Positions 4,921 to 5,558 of a DNA stretch of 5,558 nt are shown in pieces; the first letter of the stretch is position 1; each line of letters begins with the position of its first letter. Where the stretch lies: positions 1 through 5,558 of the forward strand of contig CAMOYW010000087.1 of assembly GCA_946630405.1 (NCBI GenBank), written 5' to 3'. Below the pieces are notes generated by a model. It ran no database searches, had not been told where the DNA came from, and was given only the letters and a program-made list of their open reading frames with translations. Source of the DNA: an uncultured Clostridia bacterium (GTDB lineage: Bacteria; Bacillota; Clostridia; Lachnospirales; CAG-274). A program made the position numbers and the translations under genes.

Positions 4921-5558
4921 TTATATCGACGAAAGTCCGAGTTCTTCGATCGTTCTGCTTGCAAAGCGGTCGGTCATGCCTGCTATGAAGTCGGCTATTA
5001 TCCGTTCTTCCGTTTCGTCCGTGCCGCCCTTATAGCGTGTGATGAACTCTTGCGGAAGCTCTGAAAAGTGGTCTTTATAGTAGAGGTAGAGGCTGCTTAA
5101 CACCTTGCCGTAGCGGTCACATTCGTGGCTGAGCTTGCCCGAATGATATACATTGTCAAACAGGAATTGTCTTAGTCCGTACAGAGCTGTTTTTGACGGT
5201 TCGGAGAGGATGATGTCGTTTTTGTCAAGGCTGTGATATATAACATCCTTTATCAAAAAATCTATTCTTTCGGCAGGGGTGTGTCCGAGTATGCAGGTGT
5301 GTTCGGCAGGCAGTTCTATTTCGCTTATCATGCCTGCTCTTATGGCATCGTCTATGTCGTGGTTGACGTAGGCTATTTTGTCGGAAAGCTGTACTATCTT
5401 GCCTTCAAGGGTCGTGGGCGAGCCTGCTCCCCTGTGGTTGAGTATACCGTCAATCACTTCCGCCGTGAGGTTTAAGCCCATGCCGTTTTTTTCGATGCGG
5501 CTCACTACCCGCACGCTTTGTTCATTGTGGTGGAACCCGCCCGGTACAACGCTTGCAA
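4921..5558 (-). CDS. dgt: dGTPase-like HD-domain deoxynucleoside triphosphohydrolase, C-terminal part
   Basis: The frame is open to the right edge; 211 residues and the TAA stop are visible and the N-terminus lies outside. It begins with GGFHHNEQSVRVV, the HNEQS motif of the dGTPase family, followed by GLNLTAEVIDGILNH, LEGKIVQLSDKIAYVNHD and DIDDAIRAG. The aspartate in LSDKIAY is probably the fourth metal ligand of the HD site; the first HD ligands would be upstream, out of view. The family hydrolyses dGTP or other dNTPs to nucleoside plus triphosphate in the cytoplasm and influences dNTP pools. The rest is the helical C-terminal region usual for the family. A GTG at 5514 could pass as a start, but it lies inside the conserved NEQSVRVV motif and encodes an internal valine. 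No terminator follows before the next gene. Confidence 0.92.
   Translation of the reverse strand, partial: ASVVPGGFHHNEQSVRVVSRIEKNGMGLNLTAEVIDGILNHRGAGSPTTLEGKIVQLSDKIAYVNHDIDDAIRAGMISEIELPAEHTCILGHTPAERIDFLIKDVIYHSLDKNDIILSEPSKTALYGLRQFLFDNVYHSGKLSHECDRYGKVLSSLYLYYKDHFSELPQEFITRYKGGTDETEERIIADFIAGMTDRFASRTIEELGLSSI

Noticed and set aside
4921..5514. GTG at 5514 as the start of the dGTPase-like gene
   Set aside because: The frame continues to the edge and the upstream residues GGFHHNEQS belong to the conserved family motif, so the gene is cut by the window.

Overview
This window looks like chromosomal DNA of a low-GC, Gram-positive gut or rumen anaerobe of the Ruminococcus/Oscillospiraceae kind. 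The reasons are purine-rich Shine-Dalgarno sites, sigma-A-like promoters, a secreted family 9 pectate lyase with a polyserine linker, and an Rpn-family gene of a type common in those genomes. The assignment is an inference from gene content and style; no rRNA or tRNA gene is present to fix it.

Layout. At 1-71 there are two small hairpins, one a GC-rich palindrome that resembles a dispersed REP-like element. At 72-1202 (minus) is a rhodanese domain fused to a TtcA-like PP-loop tRNA sulfurtransferase, with its own promoter and a strong ribosome binding site. From 1203 to 1778 is a long, very AT-rich divergent intergenic region that ends in a structured leader for the pectate lyase. The secreted pectate lyase lies at 1779-3299 (plus): signal peptide, beta-sandwich-like domain, 32 consecutive serines, then a PL9 beta-helix. 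A 13-bp terminator hairpin follows it. Facing it is the terminator of an Rpn-family PD-(D/E)XK nuclease gene at 3414-4265 (minus), which has a well-formed promoter. At 4431-4832 (minus) is a small secreted repeat protein of unknown function with its own terminator. From 4921 off the right edge (minus) is the C-terminal part of a dGTPase-like HD-domain triphosphohydrolase.

The genes do not form one pathway. tRNA thiolation and dNTP hydrolysis are housekeeping functions. The pectate lyase is a stand-alone plant-cell-wall degradation gene, the only plus-strand gene among four minus-strand genes. The Rpn gene is a self-contained promoter-gene-terminator unit.

The most interesting point is in the Rpn gene. 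A near-perfect Shine-Dalgarno sequence, better than the one at the gene's own start, lies inside the reading frame ahead of Met219. It would allow separate in-frame translation of the 65-residue C-terminal domain. This is the arrangement described for Rpn toxin/antitoxin genes-within-genes that act in anti-phage defence in E. coli, here possibly in a Firmicute. The rhodanese-TtcA fusion and the small repeat protein are secondary points of interest.
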